Shown here: piece after piece, positions 16,212 to 24,996 of the stretch
How positions within the stretch are numbered: position 1 is the stretch's first letter
How the letters are laid out: each line of letters begins with the position of its first letter
Assembly (NCBI RefSeq): GCF_027257875.1
Contig: NZ_JAPVQY010000045.1
Coordinates: 1 to 63,461 of the forward strand
DNA length: 63,461 nt
Reading direction: 5' to 3'
DNA from: Burkholderia sp. IMCC1007
GTDB taxonomy: Bacteria > Pseudomonadota > Gammaproteobacteria > Burkholderiales > Burkholderiaceae
Program-made: the position numbers and the translations under genes
The notes under the pieces: model-generated
What the model was told of the DNA's origin: nothing
What the model saw: only the letters and a program-made list of their open reading frames with translations
Databases searched by the model: none

Positions 16212-16934
16212 TCAGCCCGCGGCGGCGCGCAGCCGCGTGTCGAGTTCGCCGAGCTGCGCGGGCGTACCGACGTTCTCCCAGATACCTTCATACAATTCGC
16301 CGGTCGCAAGTCCGGCCTCGATCGTCGCCTTGAAGTACGGCGACAGCGCGCGGTGCGTGCCGGGCACGATGTCGCGGAACATCCGTGTGTCGTACACGCC
16401 GATGCTGCCGAACGTCACGCGCGGCGCGCCGGCGAGCGCCAGCCGGCCGTCGTCGCGGAGCACGAAGTCGCCGGCCGGATGGAACGGCGGGTTCGGCACC
16501 ATCACGAGATGCATCGCGGGCGCGTCGAGGGTGACCATCTGCGCGGCGCGCGCCGCGAGCGTCCGGTAGTCGAATGCGCAGTAGACGTCGCCGGCCACCG
16601 CCGCGAACACCGTCGGCCGCCCGTCGCGTTCGAGCAGCGGCAGCGCCTGCGCGATACCACCTGCGGTTTCCAGCGCGTCGCCTTCGGCCGAATACGCGAG
16701 CCGCACGCCCCAGCGCGAACCGTCGCCGAGCGTGGCCTCGAACTGTTCGCCGAGCCATGCGTGATTGATCACGATCGTCTCGATGCCCGCGCGTGCGAGC
16801 GCTTCGATCTGCCAGACGATCAGCGGCTTGCCGCCCGCTTCGAGCAGCGGCTTCGGGCGGGTGTCGGTGAGCGGGCGCATCCGGTCGCCGCGCCCGGCGG
16901 CGAAGATCATCGCCGTGGTCAGGGTAGTGCTCAT
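16212..16934 (-). CDS. murU: N-acetylmuramate alpha-1-phosphate uridylyltransferase
   Basis: The 240-residue nucleotidyltransferase has the signature FAAGRGDRMRPLTDTRPKPLL and GIWENVGTPAQL near the end. With the upstream kinase it matches the Pseudomonas AmgK-MurU route. This turns recycled N-acetylmuramic acid into UDP-MurNAc, bypassing the fosfomycin-sensitive de novo steps. The start is 31 bp after the amgK stop on the same strand, so the two are probably co-transcribed. A generic sugar-phosphate nucleotidyltransferase is the alternative reading. Confidence 0.85.
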   Translation of the reverse strand: MSTTLTTAMIFAAGRGDRMRPLTDTRPKPLLEAGGKPLIVWQIEALARAGIETIVINHAWLGEQFEATLGDGSRWGVRLAYSAEGDALETAGGIAQALPLLERDGRPTVFAAVAGDVYCAFDYRTLAARAAQMVTLDAPAMHLVMVPNPPFHPAGDFVLRDDGRLALAGAPRVTFGSIGVYDTRMFRDIVPGTHRALSPYFKATIEAGLATGELYEGIWENVGTPAQLGELDTRLRAAAG

Positions 16935-16965
16935 GTTCGGCTGAAGGTGAGGGCGGGGAGGGCGG

Positions 16966-18015
16966 TCAGAACGTATAGCCGACGTCGGGCGGCGCGTTGC
17001 CCTCGAGCTCGTCGAGCAGCTTCGCGAACGGCACGAGCGGCCGGTAGCGCAGCGCGACCTTGCGCGCGTAGGTCAGGAAGCGCGGCAGGTCGTTCAGGTA
17101 GTGCGGCTTGCCGTCGCGGTAGTTGATGCGCGCGAACAGGCCGAGGATCTTGATGTGGCGCTGCAGCCCCATCCATTCGAGCTGGCGGTAGAACTCGCCG
17201 AAATCCGGGTCGACCGGCAGGCCGGCCTTCTTCGACTTTTCCCAGTAATACGCGAAGCAGTCCAGCTCGAACTCCTCGTCCCAGCTGATGAACGCGTCGC
17301 GCAGCAGCGACACGACGTCGTACGTCAGCGGCCCGTATACGGCGTCCTGGAAGTCGAGCACGCCCGGGTTCGGCTCGCAGACCATCAGGTTGCGCGGCAT
17401 GAAGTCGCGCAGCATGAAGCCCTGCGGCTGCGCATGGGCGCTCGCGACCAGCAGCGCGAACGTGCGGTCGAGCGTGCCGCGCATCGCGTCGGTCACGGGC
17501 TTGCCGAGGTGCCGGCCGACGTACCATTCGGGCAGCAGCTCCATCTCGCGGCGCAGGAACGCTTCGTCGAACGGCGGCAGCACGTCGGGCTTCGAGCTCA
17601 ACTGGAAGCGGATCAGCGCGTCGAGCGCGTCGCGCATCAGTGGGCGGGCGGCGACCGGGTCGGCCGGATCGAGCACCGAGATGTACGACGTGCGGCCGAG
17701 ATCGGTCACGAGCATGAAGCCGGCATCGAAATCGTGTGCCAGCACGTCCGGCACGTGGTCGCCGGCCGCGGCCAGCAGTTGCGCGACCTGGACGAACTCG
17801 CGGCATTTCTCGGGCGGCGGCGCGTCGACGGCGATCAGCGTGCCGCCGGCGCTCGTGGCCGACGCGACACGGAAATAGCGGCGGAAACTGGCGTCCGACG
17901 ACGCGCTCGCGAGGGTCGACAGGTCGAGGGCGTAGCGCTCGGCGAGCGGGCGCAGCCACGCGGTGAGTGCTTCGAGGCGGGCGTCGGGCTGGGATGCGGC
18001 GGATGGAGGCGTCAT
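16966..18015 (-). CDS. amgK: N-acetylmuramate/N-acetylglucosamine kinase (APH fold)
   Basis: The 349-residue aminoglycoside-phosphotransferase-fold kinase has the catalytic loop FMLRDFMPRNLMV and metal-binding VLDFQDAVYGP. Next to murU this fits AmgK, the anomeric kinase that phosphorylates MurNAc and GlcNAc released from turned-over peptidoglycan. Older annotations call it a putative phosphotransferase. It is divergent from lptD across 223 bp. A -10-like TATTAT on the minus strand lies 33 bp before its ATG. Confidence 0.87.
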   Translation of the reverse strand: MTPPSAASQPDARLEALTAWLRPLAERYALDLSTLASASSDASFRRYFRVASATSAGGTLIAVDAPPPEKCREFVQVAQLLAAAGDHVPDVLAHDFDAGFMLVTDLGRTSYISVLDPADPVAARPLMRDALDALIRFQLSSKPDVLPPFDEAFLRREMELLPEWYVGRHLGKPVTDAMRGTLDRTFALLVASAHAQPQGFMLRDFMPRNLMVCEPNPGVLDFQDAVYGPLTYDVVSLLRDAFISWDEEFELDCFAYYWEKSKKAGLPVDPDFGEFYRQLEWMGLQRHIKILGLFARINYRDGKPHYLNDLPRFLTYARKVALRYRPLVPFAKLLDELEGNAPPDVGYTF

Positions 18016-18047
18016 GAAACTCGGCGGAGGGGGGAACGTCTTGCCAT

Positions 18048-18053
18048 ATAATA
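18048..18053 (-). promoter_or_regulatory. candidate -10 element for amgK-murU
   Basis: TATTAT on the minus strand, 33 bp upstream of the amgK start, in an AT-rich pocket of an otherwise GC-rich gap. No convincing -35 box is seen at the normal spacing. Confidence 0.35.
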
Positions 18054-18238
18054 CCCCACGACTTTTTTGACGCGCCCCGCGTCAGCTTCCGCCGTGCAGG
18101 TCCGCCGCCTGTCGCGCCGCGTGTCCGATCGCCTCCCCCGTTTGCGCTCAGCCGCAGTCGCGGTTCGACGGTGCGGCCGGCCGTGCGCGAATGTGCGATG
18201 CAGGTATGGTTGACAAGGGGCGATTCGCCAAACGATAG

Positions 18239-20599
18239 ATGCCGCCCAAACCGCTATTCCCGAATGTCTTCCCCGGTGACGGGGCGCCGCGCAAACGGCG
18301 GCTCGCGCTCGCACTGCTGGCCGTGCCGGGCCTCGTGCCGGCCGTGTCGTACGCGCAGCTGTCGGGTGCGGCCGCTCAGCCGCAGCCGCTCGATTCGCCG
18401 TGGGATCTGCGTCTCGCCCCGCAGCTCGAGGATCATCCGCTGAAGGACGGCGCGAAGCCGGCCGCCTTCGTGATCGCCGACCATACGAGCGGCACGGCCG
18501 ACCAGGACCTGGCCGCGAAGGGCTCGGCCGAGCTGCGGCGCGGCGATGCGGTCGTGAAGGCCGATGCGCTCCACTACGATCAGGATACCGACATGGCCGA
18601 TGCATACGGCCAGGTCCGGGTGATCAACGGCGGCACGTCGTTCGCGGGCCCCGACGCGCATCTGAAGGTCGAGGCGAACCAGGGCTTCATGACGGCGCCG
18701 AAGTATCACTTCAACGTGACGGGCGGCTCGGGCAGCGCCGAGCGCGTCGACCTGCTCGACAGCGAGCGCTCGGTGTTCATGAACGGGACCTACACGGCGT
18801 GCCAGTGCTCGACGAACCCCGCGTGGTACATCAAGGGCAGCCGTTTCGACTTCGACACGGGCGCCGACGAAGGCACCGTGCGCAACAGCGTGCTGTTCTT
18901 CCAGGGCGTGCCGATCTTCGCGAGCCCGTGGATGACGTTCCCGTTGTCGGGCGAGCGGCGCAGCGGCCTGCTGCCGCCGACGTTCTCGATGAACTCGAAC
19001 AACGGGTTCGAGCTGACGCTGCCGTACTACTTCAACATCGCGCCGAACCGCGACCTGACGCTCACGCCGCGCATCATCTCGCGGCGCGGCGTGATGACCG
19101 AGGCGACGTTCCGCTACCTGTCGCCGTCGTATTCGGGCACGTTCACGGCCAATTACCTGCCGGATGACCGGCTCGCGCATCGCGACCGCTACGCGATCTA
19201 CTGGCAGCACCAGCAGAACTTCGGCGGCGGATTCGGCGGCTACGTCTACTTCAACAAGGTCTCGGACAACACGTATCCCGAAGACCTTGGGTCGATGAAC
19301 CAGTTCATCAACGGGACGCAGACGCTGTACCAGCAGGAAGCCGGCCTCACGTACAACAAGGGCCCGTGGTCGGTGCTCGCGCGCTACCAGCACTGGCAGA
19401 CGCTGCCGCCGTCGATCGCGCCGTACAGCCGCGAGCCGCAGTTGAACGTGAAGTACACGAAGTACAACGTCGGCGGCTTCGACTTCGGCGCGGAAGCCGA
19501 TTATTCGCGGTTCCGCATCACGACCGCCGATTCGACCGAAGGCGACCGCGTCGTCTTCAACCCGTACATCGCGTACGGCGTGTACGGGCCCGGCTACTTC
19601 GCCGTGCCGAAGGTCCAGTACCACTTCGCGTCGTACGACCTGAACTACCTGTCGTCGAGCACGCCGAACAGCCCGAAGCGCTTCACCGAGTCGATCCCGA
19701 CCGTGAGCTTCGACTCGGGCCTGATCTTCGATCGCTCGGTGCGACTGTTCGGCCAGGACTTCATCCAGACCCTCGAGCCGCGCCTGTACTACGTGTACAC
19801 GCCGTATCGCGATCAGTCGAACGCGCCGCTGTTCGACACCGCGGAATCGGACTTCGGCCTCGCCGAGATCTACCAGCCGAACACGTTCGTCGGCAACGAC
19901 CGCATTGCCGATGCGAACCGGATCACGGCCGGCCTGACGTCGCGCTTCATCGACCCGCGCACCGGCGACGAGCGCGCGCGCTTCGTGATCGCGCAGCAGT
20001 ACTACTTCGCCGATCAGCGCGTGACGCTGAACCCCGGGCAGAGCGCCGTGCTGGCGCGCCACTCGGACCTGATCGTCGGCGCCGCGCTGAAGCTCGGCTC
20101 GGGCTTCATGTCGGAAACGGCGTTCCAGTACAACCAGAACAACAACCAGCTCGTGAAGTCGAGCGTCGGTTTCGGCTACAGTCCGGGCGAGCGCCGCGTG
20201 ATCAACGTCGGCTACCGCTATACGCGCGCGAACACCACGCTCGACAATCAGCCGATCAACCAGTTCCTGGTGTCCGCGCAGTGGCCGCTCACGCGCCGCC
20301 TGTATGCGATCGGCCGCTTCAACTACGACCTTGCCGCCGATCGCGTGGTCGACGGTCTGCTCGGCTTACAATACGACGCGGACTGCTGGGCGCTCGGGGT
20401 CGGGGTGCAGCGGTTTGCGAACGGCATCAATACGTCGGGACAGCAGAACTCGTCGACGCGTTTCATGATGCAGCTGACGCTCAAGGGCCTGTCGACGGTC
20501 GACAACGGCCTCGTGTCGGCATTCCGCGCCGGGGTGCCGGGCTACACGCCGTTGCCGCCGCCGCCGCCGCCGATGTCCCGCTTCAGCAACTACGAGTAA
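18239..20599 (+). CDS. lptD: LPS-assembly outer-membrane protein LptD
   Basis: The 786-residue protein inserts lipopolysaccharide into the outer leaflet, working with LptE. A basic start and hydrophobic stretch (RKRRLALALLAVPGLVPAVSYA) form the signal peptide. An OstA/LptA-like periplasmic domain follows (about 75-185), then the large beta-barrel. I see only three cysteines: Cys188, Cys190 (ACQCS) and Cys716 (DADCWALG). Thus one inter-domain disulfide is possible rather than the two of E. coli. No clear ribosome site precedes the ATG. surA follows 45 bp downstream. Confidence 0.95.
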   Translation: MPPKPLFPNVFPGDGAPRKRRLALALLAVPGLVPAVSYAQLSGAAAQPQPLDSPWDLRLAPQLEDHPLKDGAKPAAFVIADHTSGTADQDLAAKGSAELRRGDAVVKADALHYDQDTDMADAYGQVRVINGGTSFAGPDAHLKVEANQGFMTAPKYHFNVTGGSGSAERVDLLDSERSVFMNGTYTACQCSTNPAWYIKGSRFDFDTGADEGTVRNSVLFFQGVPIFASPWMTFPLSGERRSGLLPPTFSMNSNNGFELTLPYYFNIAPNRDLTLTPRIISRRGVMTEATFRYLSPSYSGTFTANYLPDDRLAHRDRYAIYWQHQQNFGGGFGGYVYFNKVSDNTYPEDLGSMNQFINGTQTLYQQEAGLTYNKGPWSVLARYQHWQTLPPSIAPYSREPQLNVKYTKYNVGGFDFGAEADYSRFRITTADSTEGDRVVFNPYIAYGVYGPGYFAVPKVQYHFASYDLNYLSSSTPNSPKRFTESIPTVSFDSGLIFDRSVRLFGQDFIQTLEPRLYYVYTPYRDQSNAPLFDTAESDFGLAEIYQPNTFVGNDRIADANRITAGLTSRFIDPRTGDERARFVIAQQYYFADQRVTLNPGQSAVLARHSDLIVGAALKLGSGFMSETAFQYNQNNNQLVKSSVGFGYSPGERRVINVGYRYTRANTTLDNQPINQFLVSAQWPLTRRLYAIGRFNYDLAADRVVDGLLGLQYDADCWALGVGVQRFANGINTSGQQNSSTRFMMQLTLKGLSTVDNGLVSAFRAGVPGYTPLPPPPPPMSRFSNYE

Positions 20600-20644
20600 C
20601 GCCGGCATGTCTGCACCGGTCAGCACGATTTCAATGGAGTTTCA

Positions 20645-22009
20645 GTGGCAATGAAGAAAACCCTTCGTTTCGCGGCAGTCGTGTCCAGCCTCGCCGCGTC
20701 CGCCGCGCTGCTCGCCCCCGCGCCGGCCGCGGCGCAGGCGCTCGGTTCGCACGGCGCGCAGCTCGCCGACGAAGTCGTCGCGGTGGTCAACAACGACGTG
20801 ATCACGGGCCGCGAACTCGACCAGCGCGTCGGCCTGATCGCGCGCCGGCTGCAGCAGCAGAACGCGCCCGTGCCGCCGGCCGACCAGCTGCGTGCGCAGG
20901 TACTGAACCAGATGGTGCTCGAGCGCATCCAGGTGCAGAAGGCCAAGGACGACGGGATCCGCATCGACGACGCCACCGTGCAGGCCACGCTGCAGCGTCT
21001 CGCGCAGGCGAACGGGATGACGCTCGACCAGTATCGTGCGCGCATCGTGGCGCAAGGCGTGCCCTGGACCATCTTCACGAACGATGCACGTACCGAGCTG
21101 ATGCTGTCGAAGCTGCGCGAGCGCGAAGTCGACGGCAAGATCACCGTGTCGGACGCCGAAGTCGCGAACTACATCGCGAGCCAGCGCGGGCCGAGCGCAT
21201 CGCAGCAGCAGGACCTGCGCTTCCAGCACATCTTCATCAAGGCGCCGACCAACGCGCCGCAGCCGGAGATCGAAGCCGCGCAGAAGAAGGCTGAAGCGTT
21301 GCTGCAGCAGGCGACGTCGGGCGCCAATTTCGAGAAGCTCGCGAAGAGCAATTCGGAAGCGAACGACGCGAAGAGCGGCGGCGACCTCGGCTTCAAGGCG
21401 CCGGGCACGCTGCCGCCGGACGTCGTTGCAGCCGCATCGAAGCTGCGCCCGGGCCAGGTCAACCCGACGCTGATCCGCGTGCCGGACGGCTTCGAGATCG
21501 TGCGTCTGGTCGATCGCCGCGAGAGCCAGGGCACGTCGGCCGCGGCGCCGAAGATCGTGCAGACGCACGTGCGCCACATCCTGCTGCGCGTGGGCGAAGG
21601 CAAGTCGGAAGGCCAGGCGCGCCAGCAACTGCTCGACATCCGCAAGCAGGTCGAGGCCGGCGGCGATTTCGAGAAGTTCGCGCGCACCTACTCGCAGGAC
21701 GGGTCGGCGTCGCAAGGCGGCGATCTCGGCTGGATCAGCCCGGGCGAGACCGTGCCTGAATTCGAGCGCGCGATGAACAATCTGCAGGACGGCCAGATCA
21801 GCCAGCCGGTACGGACCGAGTACGGCTATCACCTGATCCAGGTGATCGACCGCCGCGATGCGGAAGGCTCGGTGCAGCAGCAGATGGATATCGCACGCCA
21901 GGCGATCGGCCAGCGCAAGGCCGAGCAGGCGTATGCCGACTGGCTGCGCGAGCTGCGCGATTCGTCGTACGTTCAGTACAAGATCGGCGGCATGGGCCCG
22001 GCGAACTGA
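20645..22009 (+). CDS. surA: periplasmic chaperone / peptidyl-prolyl isomerase SurA
   Basis: The 454-residue chaperone helps fold outer-membrane proteins, including LptD encoded just before it. It has a signal peptide (cleavage near AAAQA, residue about 34) and the SurA N-terminal domain (EVVAVVNNDVITGRELDQR). Two parvulin domains begin near LRFQHIFIKAP and THVRHILLRVG. The start is GTG 20645 with GGAG seven bases upstream; ATG 20651 is the alternative. Co-location with lptD, pdxA and rsmA is the classic proteobacterial order. Confidence 0.95.
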   Translation: MAMKKTLRFAAVVSSLAASAALLAPAPAAAQALGSHGAQLADEVVAVVNNDVITGRELDQRVGLIARRLQQQNAPVPPADQLRAQVLNQMVLERIQVQKAKDDGIRIDDATVQATLQRLAQANGMTLDQYRARIVAQGVPWTIFTNDARTELMLSKLREREVDGKITVSDAEVANYIASQRGPSASQQQDLRFQHIFIKAPTNAPQPEIEAAQKKAEALLQQATSGANFEKLAKSNSEANDAKSGGDLGFKAPGTLPPDVVAAASKLRPGQVNPTLIRVPDGFEIVRLVDRRESQGTSAAAPKIVQTHVRHILLRVGEGKSEGQARQQLLDIRKQVEAGGDFEKFARTYSQDGSASQGGDLGWISPGETVPEFERAMNNLQDGQISQPVRTEYGYHLIQVIDRRDAEGSVQQQMDIARQAIGQRKAEQAYADWLRELRDSSYVQYKIGGMGPAN

Positions 22010-22020
22010 GCGAGCGCCAG

Positions 22021-23010
22021 ATGACGACACCCGTGCTGCAGATCGCGATCACGACCGGTGAACCCGCGGGTGTCGGTCCGGAGCTGACCGTGCAGGCATT
22101 GCAGGACGCCGCGCGGCGCTGGCCGGATGCACATTTCACCGTGCTCGGCGACGCCGCGCTGCTCGATGCACGTGCGGCGGCCGTCGGTGCCGACCGCGCG
22201 GTGCTCGCCGGCGCCGGCCCGGTGTCGGTCGAGCATCACGCGCTCGCCGCGCCCGCGCACGCGGGCACGCTCGACGCGGCCAACGGCCGCTACGTGCTCG
22301 GGCTGCTCGACGCGGCGATCGACGGGGCGGTGGCGGGGCGATACGACGCGATCGTCACCGCGCCGCTGCAGAAGAGCACGATCAACGATGCCGGCGTGCC
22401 GTTTACCGGCCACACCGAATATCTCGCGGAACGCACGCACACGCCGCGCGTCGTGATGATGCTGGCGGGTACCGGCGAGCGGCCGCTGCGCGTCGCGCTC
22501 GCCACCACCCATCTGCCGTTGAAGGACGTATCGGCCGCGCTGACGATCGACGGTCTCGTCGAGACGCTCGCGATCATCGATCACGATCTGCGGCGCGACT
22601 TCGGTCTCGCCGCGCCGCGCATCCTCGTGACGGGGCTGAACCCGCACGCGGGCGAGAACGGCTATCTCGGGCGCGAGGAGATCGACGTGATCGCGCCGGC
22701 ACTCGCGCGCGCGAACGCGCAGCGCATCGACGCGCGCGGCCCGTATCCGGCCGACACGCTGTTCCAGCCGCGCTACCTCGCGGATGCCGATTGCGTGCTC
22801 GCGATGTTCCACGATCAGGGCTTGCCGGTGCTGAAGTACGCGACGTTCGGCGAGGGCATCAACGTCACGCTCGGGCTGCCGATCATCCGCACGTCGGTCG
22901 ATCACGGCACCGCGCTGGATCTGGCCGGCACGGGCCGCGCGGATCCGGGCAGCATGGTCGCCGCGCTCGACACGGCCGTCACGATGGCGCGCCATCGCCG
23001 CGCGTCCTGA
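22021..23010 (+). CDS. pdxA: 4-hydroxythreonine-4-phosphate dehydrogenase
   Basis: The 329-residue PdxA oxidises 4-phosphohydroxy-L-threonine in the DXP-dependent pathway to pyridoxal phosphate. Family segments seen are TTGEPAGVGPELT, GHTEYLAE, GLNPHAGENGYLGREE and MFHDQGLPVLKY. The conserved His residues in the latter segments bind metal. It begins 11 bp after surA, so translation is likely linked within the lptD-surA-pdxA-rsmA run. Confidence 0.95.
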   Translation: MTTPVLQIAITTGEPAGVGPELTVQALQDAARRWPDAHFTVLGDAALLDARAAAVGADRAVLAGAGPVSVEHHALAAPAHAGTLDAANGRYVLGLLDAAIDGAVAGRYDAIVTAPLQKSTINDAGVPFTGHTEYLAERTHTPRVVMMLAGTGERPLRVALATTHLPLKDVSAALTIDGLVETLAIIDHDLRRDFGLAAPRILVTGLNPHAGENGYLGREEIDVIAPALARANAQRIDARGPYPADTLFQPRYLADADCVLAMFHDQGLPVLKYATFGEGINVTLGLPIIRTSVDHGTALDLAGTGRADPGSMVAALDTAVTMARHRRAS

Positions 23011-23068
23011 CGCGCGCCGGCCTTCGCGGCCTGACTTTACTCGCAGTATTTTTCGTTTTTCTCAGTCG

Positions 23069-23890
23069 ATGTCGAACAGCAGACAGCACCAAGGCCACTT
23101 CGCGCGCAAGCGCTTCGGGCAGAACTTCCTCGTCGATCACGGCGTGATCGACTCGATCGTGTCGACGATCGGCCCCGCGCGCGGCCAGCGGATGGTCGAG
23201 ATCGGCCCCGGGCTCGGCGCGCTGACCGGGCCGCTGATCGAGCGTCTCGCGACGCCCGAGTCGCCGCTGCACGCGGTCGAACTCGACCGCGACCTGATCG
23301 GCCGCCTGCAGCAGCGCTTCGGCGCACTGCTGGAGCTGCACGCGGGCGATGCGCTCGCATTCGATTTCCGCTCGCTCGCGGCGCCCGGCGACACGCCGTC
23401 GCTGCGCATCGTCGGCAACCTGCCGTACAACATTTCGAGCCCGCTGCTGTTTCACCTGATGACGTTCGCGGACGCGGTCATCGACCAGCATTTCATGCTG
23501 CAGAACGAAGTCGTCGAACGGATGGTCGCGGAGCCGGGCACGAAGGCGTTTTCGCGGCTGTCGGTGATGCTGCAGTACCGCTACGTGATGGAGAAGATGC
23601 TCGACGTGCCGCCGGAATCGTTCCAGCCGCCGCCGAAGGTCGATTCGGCGATCGTCCGGATGATTCCGTACGAGCCGCACGAACTGCCGGACGTCGATCC
23701 CGTGCTGCTCGGCGAAGTCGTCACGGCCGCGTTCTCGCAGCGCCGCAAGATGCTGCGCAATACGCTCGGCGACTATCGCGAGACGATCGATTTCGACGCG
23801 CTCGGCTTCGATCTCGCGCGCCGTGCGGAGGACGTGAGCGTGGCCGAATACGTCGGCGTGGCGCAGGCGCTTGCGGCGCTGCGTCGTTAA
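23069..23890 (+). CDS. rsmA: 16S rRNA (adenine1518/1519-N6) dimethyltransferase
   Basis: The 273-residue methyltransferase (KsgA) dimethylates two adjacent adenines near the 3' end of 16S rRNA. Segments seen are RKRFGQNFLVDHGVID, the SAM motif VEIGPGLGALTGPL and the catalytic NLPYNISSPLLFHL. It closes the conserved lptD-surA-pdxA-rsmA run. In E. coli apaGH would follow; here instead comes an AT-rich pair on the opposite strand whose last codon overlaps the rsmA stop by four bases. Confidence 0.95.
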   Translation: MSNSRQHQGHFARKRFGQNFLVDHGVIDSIVSTIGPARGQRMVEIGPGLGALTGPLIERLATPESPLHAVELDRDLIGRLQQRFGALLELHAGDALAFDFRSLAAPGDTPSLRIVGNLPYNISSPLLFHLMTFADAVIDQHFMLQNEVVERMVAEPGTKAFSRLSVMLQYRYVMEKMLDVPPESFQPPPKVDSAIVRMIPYEPHELPDVDPVLLGEVVTAAFSQRRKMLRNTLGDYRETIDFDALGFDLARRAEDVSVAEYVGVAQALAALRR

Positions 23891-24240
23891 CGCCGTTCCC
23901 ATCGCCCCCGCTTCATTGCGTCTTCCAACATCCCCAGTGTGAGCGATCGCCCTCCTAGCGATTCTCGCGCCTTCGCGCTGAACGGCGACTTCAACGCAGC
24001 CAGCACTACGTCACGCCTTCGCATACTCGCGGATGGAACGTAGTAGGCGACATTGAAGTCGCTGAGGTCGACGTGAAATCGTTTGCCCCACATCTGTATG
24101 ACGTTCACGATTTTGGGTGGTTCCCAATCGAGATCGTGATACAGATCCATATCGCGAGTTAATTCATCGTCCAGCCCGAATACTCCGGCGGCGCGTACTT
24201 CCCGTATGAATTGCTGAAGTTGGGGCCACGCATCGTCCAT
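23887..24240 (-). CDS. DUF1493 family protein
   Basis: The 117-residue protein has the family core DELTRDMDLYHDLDWEPPKIVNVIQMWGKRF followed by VDLSDFNVAYYVP. This resembles DUF1493, a small acyl-carrier-like family of unknown function known from enterobacteria and Burkholderia. Its ATG overlaps the upstream stop as TAATG, so it is probably translationally coupled to that membrane protein. Base composition is clearly poorer in G+C than its neighbours, a sign of horizontal gain. I cannot assign a biochemical role. Confidence 0.75.
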   Translation of the reverse strand: MDDAWPQLQQFIREVRAAGVFGLDDELTRDMDLYHDLDWEPPKIVNVIQMWGKRFHVDLSDFNVAYYVPSASMRRRDVVLAALKSPFSAKARESLGGRSLTLGMLEDAMKRGRWERR

Positions 24241-24671
24241 TACAGTCGATCCTCACGTTTTACTCGTCCGTTGTATTCCATAACCGATTTGTACCCGATC
24301 ATTGCCACATCGACAGCAGTAATCGCCCAGCCGACTCCCGGAATCGCGCGGCCGACGAATACACCAATATGGTTCGTCAACTTCACTCGTAATCGCGCTA
24401 CACTGGTCCATGATGTGAACGTCGGTAAGATCCGATATTTTATCTCATAGGGCAATAGTGAGCGAGAGACCTTCGACGCGACCGAGGTCCCTTTTACTGC
24501 ACCAGCGAATTTGCCTCGTGTTGAGAGAAACCGTGAGCCCGCAAGTATCATTGCAACACCTGCTGCATCGCTAACTCCCAACTCATCCATGGTTTTATCG
24601 ATCGTGATCAAAAAGAATAGTTCTGCAGGTGTGAGGTTATTGTGTATTCCATATGCATATGTATTTTGCAT
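24240..24671 (-). CDS. STM2901-like small membrane protein
   Basis: The 143-residue protein contains YGIHNNLTPAELFFLITID near the start and a hydrophobic segment HIGVFVGRAIPGVGWAITAVDVAMIGY near the end. From memory this matches the STM2901 family of Salmonella, which also sits beside a DUF1493 gene. No function is known. The stop shares a base with the next start (TAATG). Codon use is AT-rich compared with the housekeeping genes on both sides. The family name is recall, not a search result. Confidence 0.6.
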   Translation of the reverse strand: MQNTYAYGIHNNLTPAELFFLITIDKTMDELGVSDAAGVAMILAGSRFLSTRGKFAGAVKGTSVASKVSRSLLPYEIKYRILPTFTSWTSVARLRVKLTNHIGVFVGRAIPGVGWAITAVDVAMIGYKSVMEYNGRVKREDRL

Positions 24672-24996
24672 GGCGATATGAAAATAAAATGAGATTGCAA
24701 TAATAATGTATTATTTCCGGGGTGGAAGCCTGATTTATTTTGAGATATTTAAATATCTCGATATTGTGTGGATTTATCAGAATAACACCGCTGATGCGAT
24801 GCGTTTTTCGCTGCGTCGGTGCTGCAGATTTCCCGTTAATCCTCTATTTTCCTTATTTCCCACGTGAGCCAATAATTGTTCGCGTCATCCACGCGGCCGA
24901 AAGGCTGTCACGTCTCGCGGAGGCCCGCGGCCAGCGGATTTTCGGCGACTCCGGTAGAATTTCCGGTTCCGGCAAGGCCCCACAGGAGTACAACAC
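24672..24996. other. AT-rich gene-free stretch with an 18-bp palindrome
   Basis: This 325-bp gap upstream of both the STM2901-like gene (minus) and gloA (plus) is strikingly AT-rich in its first 200 bp. It contains AATAATAATGTATTATTT and the perfect palindrome GAGATATTTAAATATCTC at 24742-24759. I see no coding potential. It probably holds the promoter of the islet genes on the minus strand and marks the edge of inserted DNA. The last 100 bp return to the genome's normal composition. Confidence 0.7.
24742..24759. promoter_or_regulatory. perfect 18-bp AT-rich palindrome
   Basis: GAGATATTTAAATATCTC is identical on both strands. It lies 70 bp upstream of the STM2901-like gene. It could be a regulator site or a small cruciform; nothing further can be said from sequence. 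Confidence 0.5.

Noticed and set aside
16064..16309. Minus-strand frame through the octamer repeat with an Ala-Val-Arg-Arg-Phe-Gly-Gly-Ser repeat
   Set aside because: Any frame through an octamer array is periodic. It overlaps the murU end and has no start context.
18210..18238. TTGACA just before lptD as a -35 box
   Set aside because: The matching -10 would fall on the lptD start codon, giving a transcript without the start. No alternative lptD start was evident.
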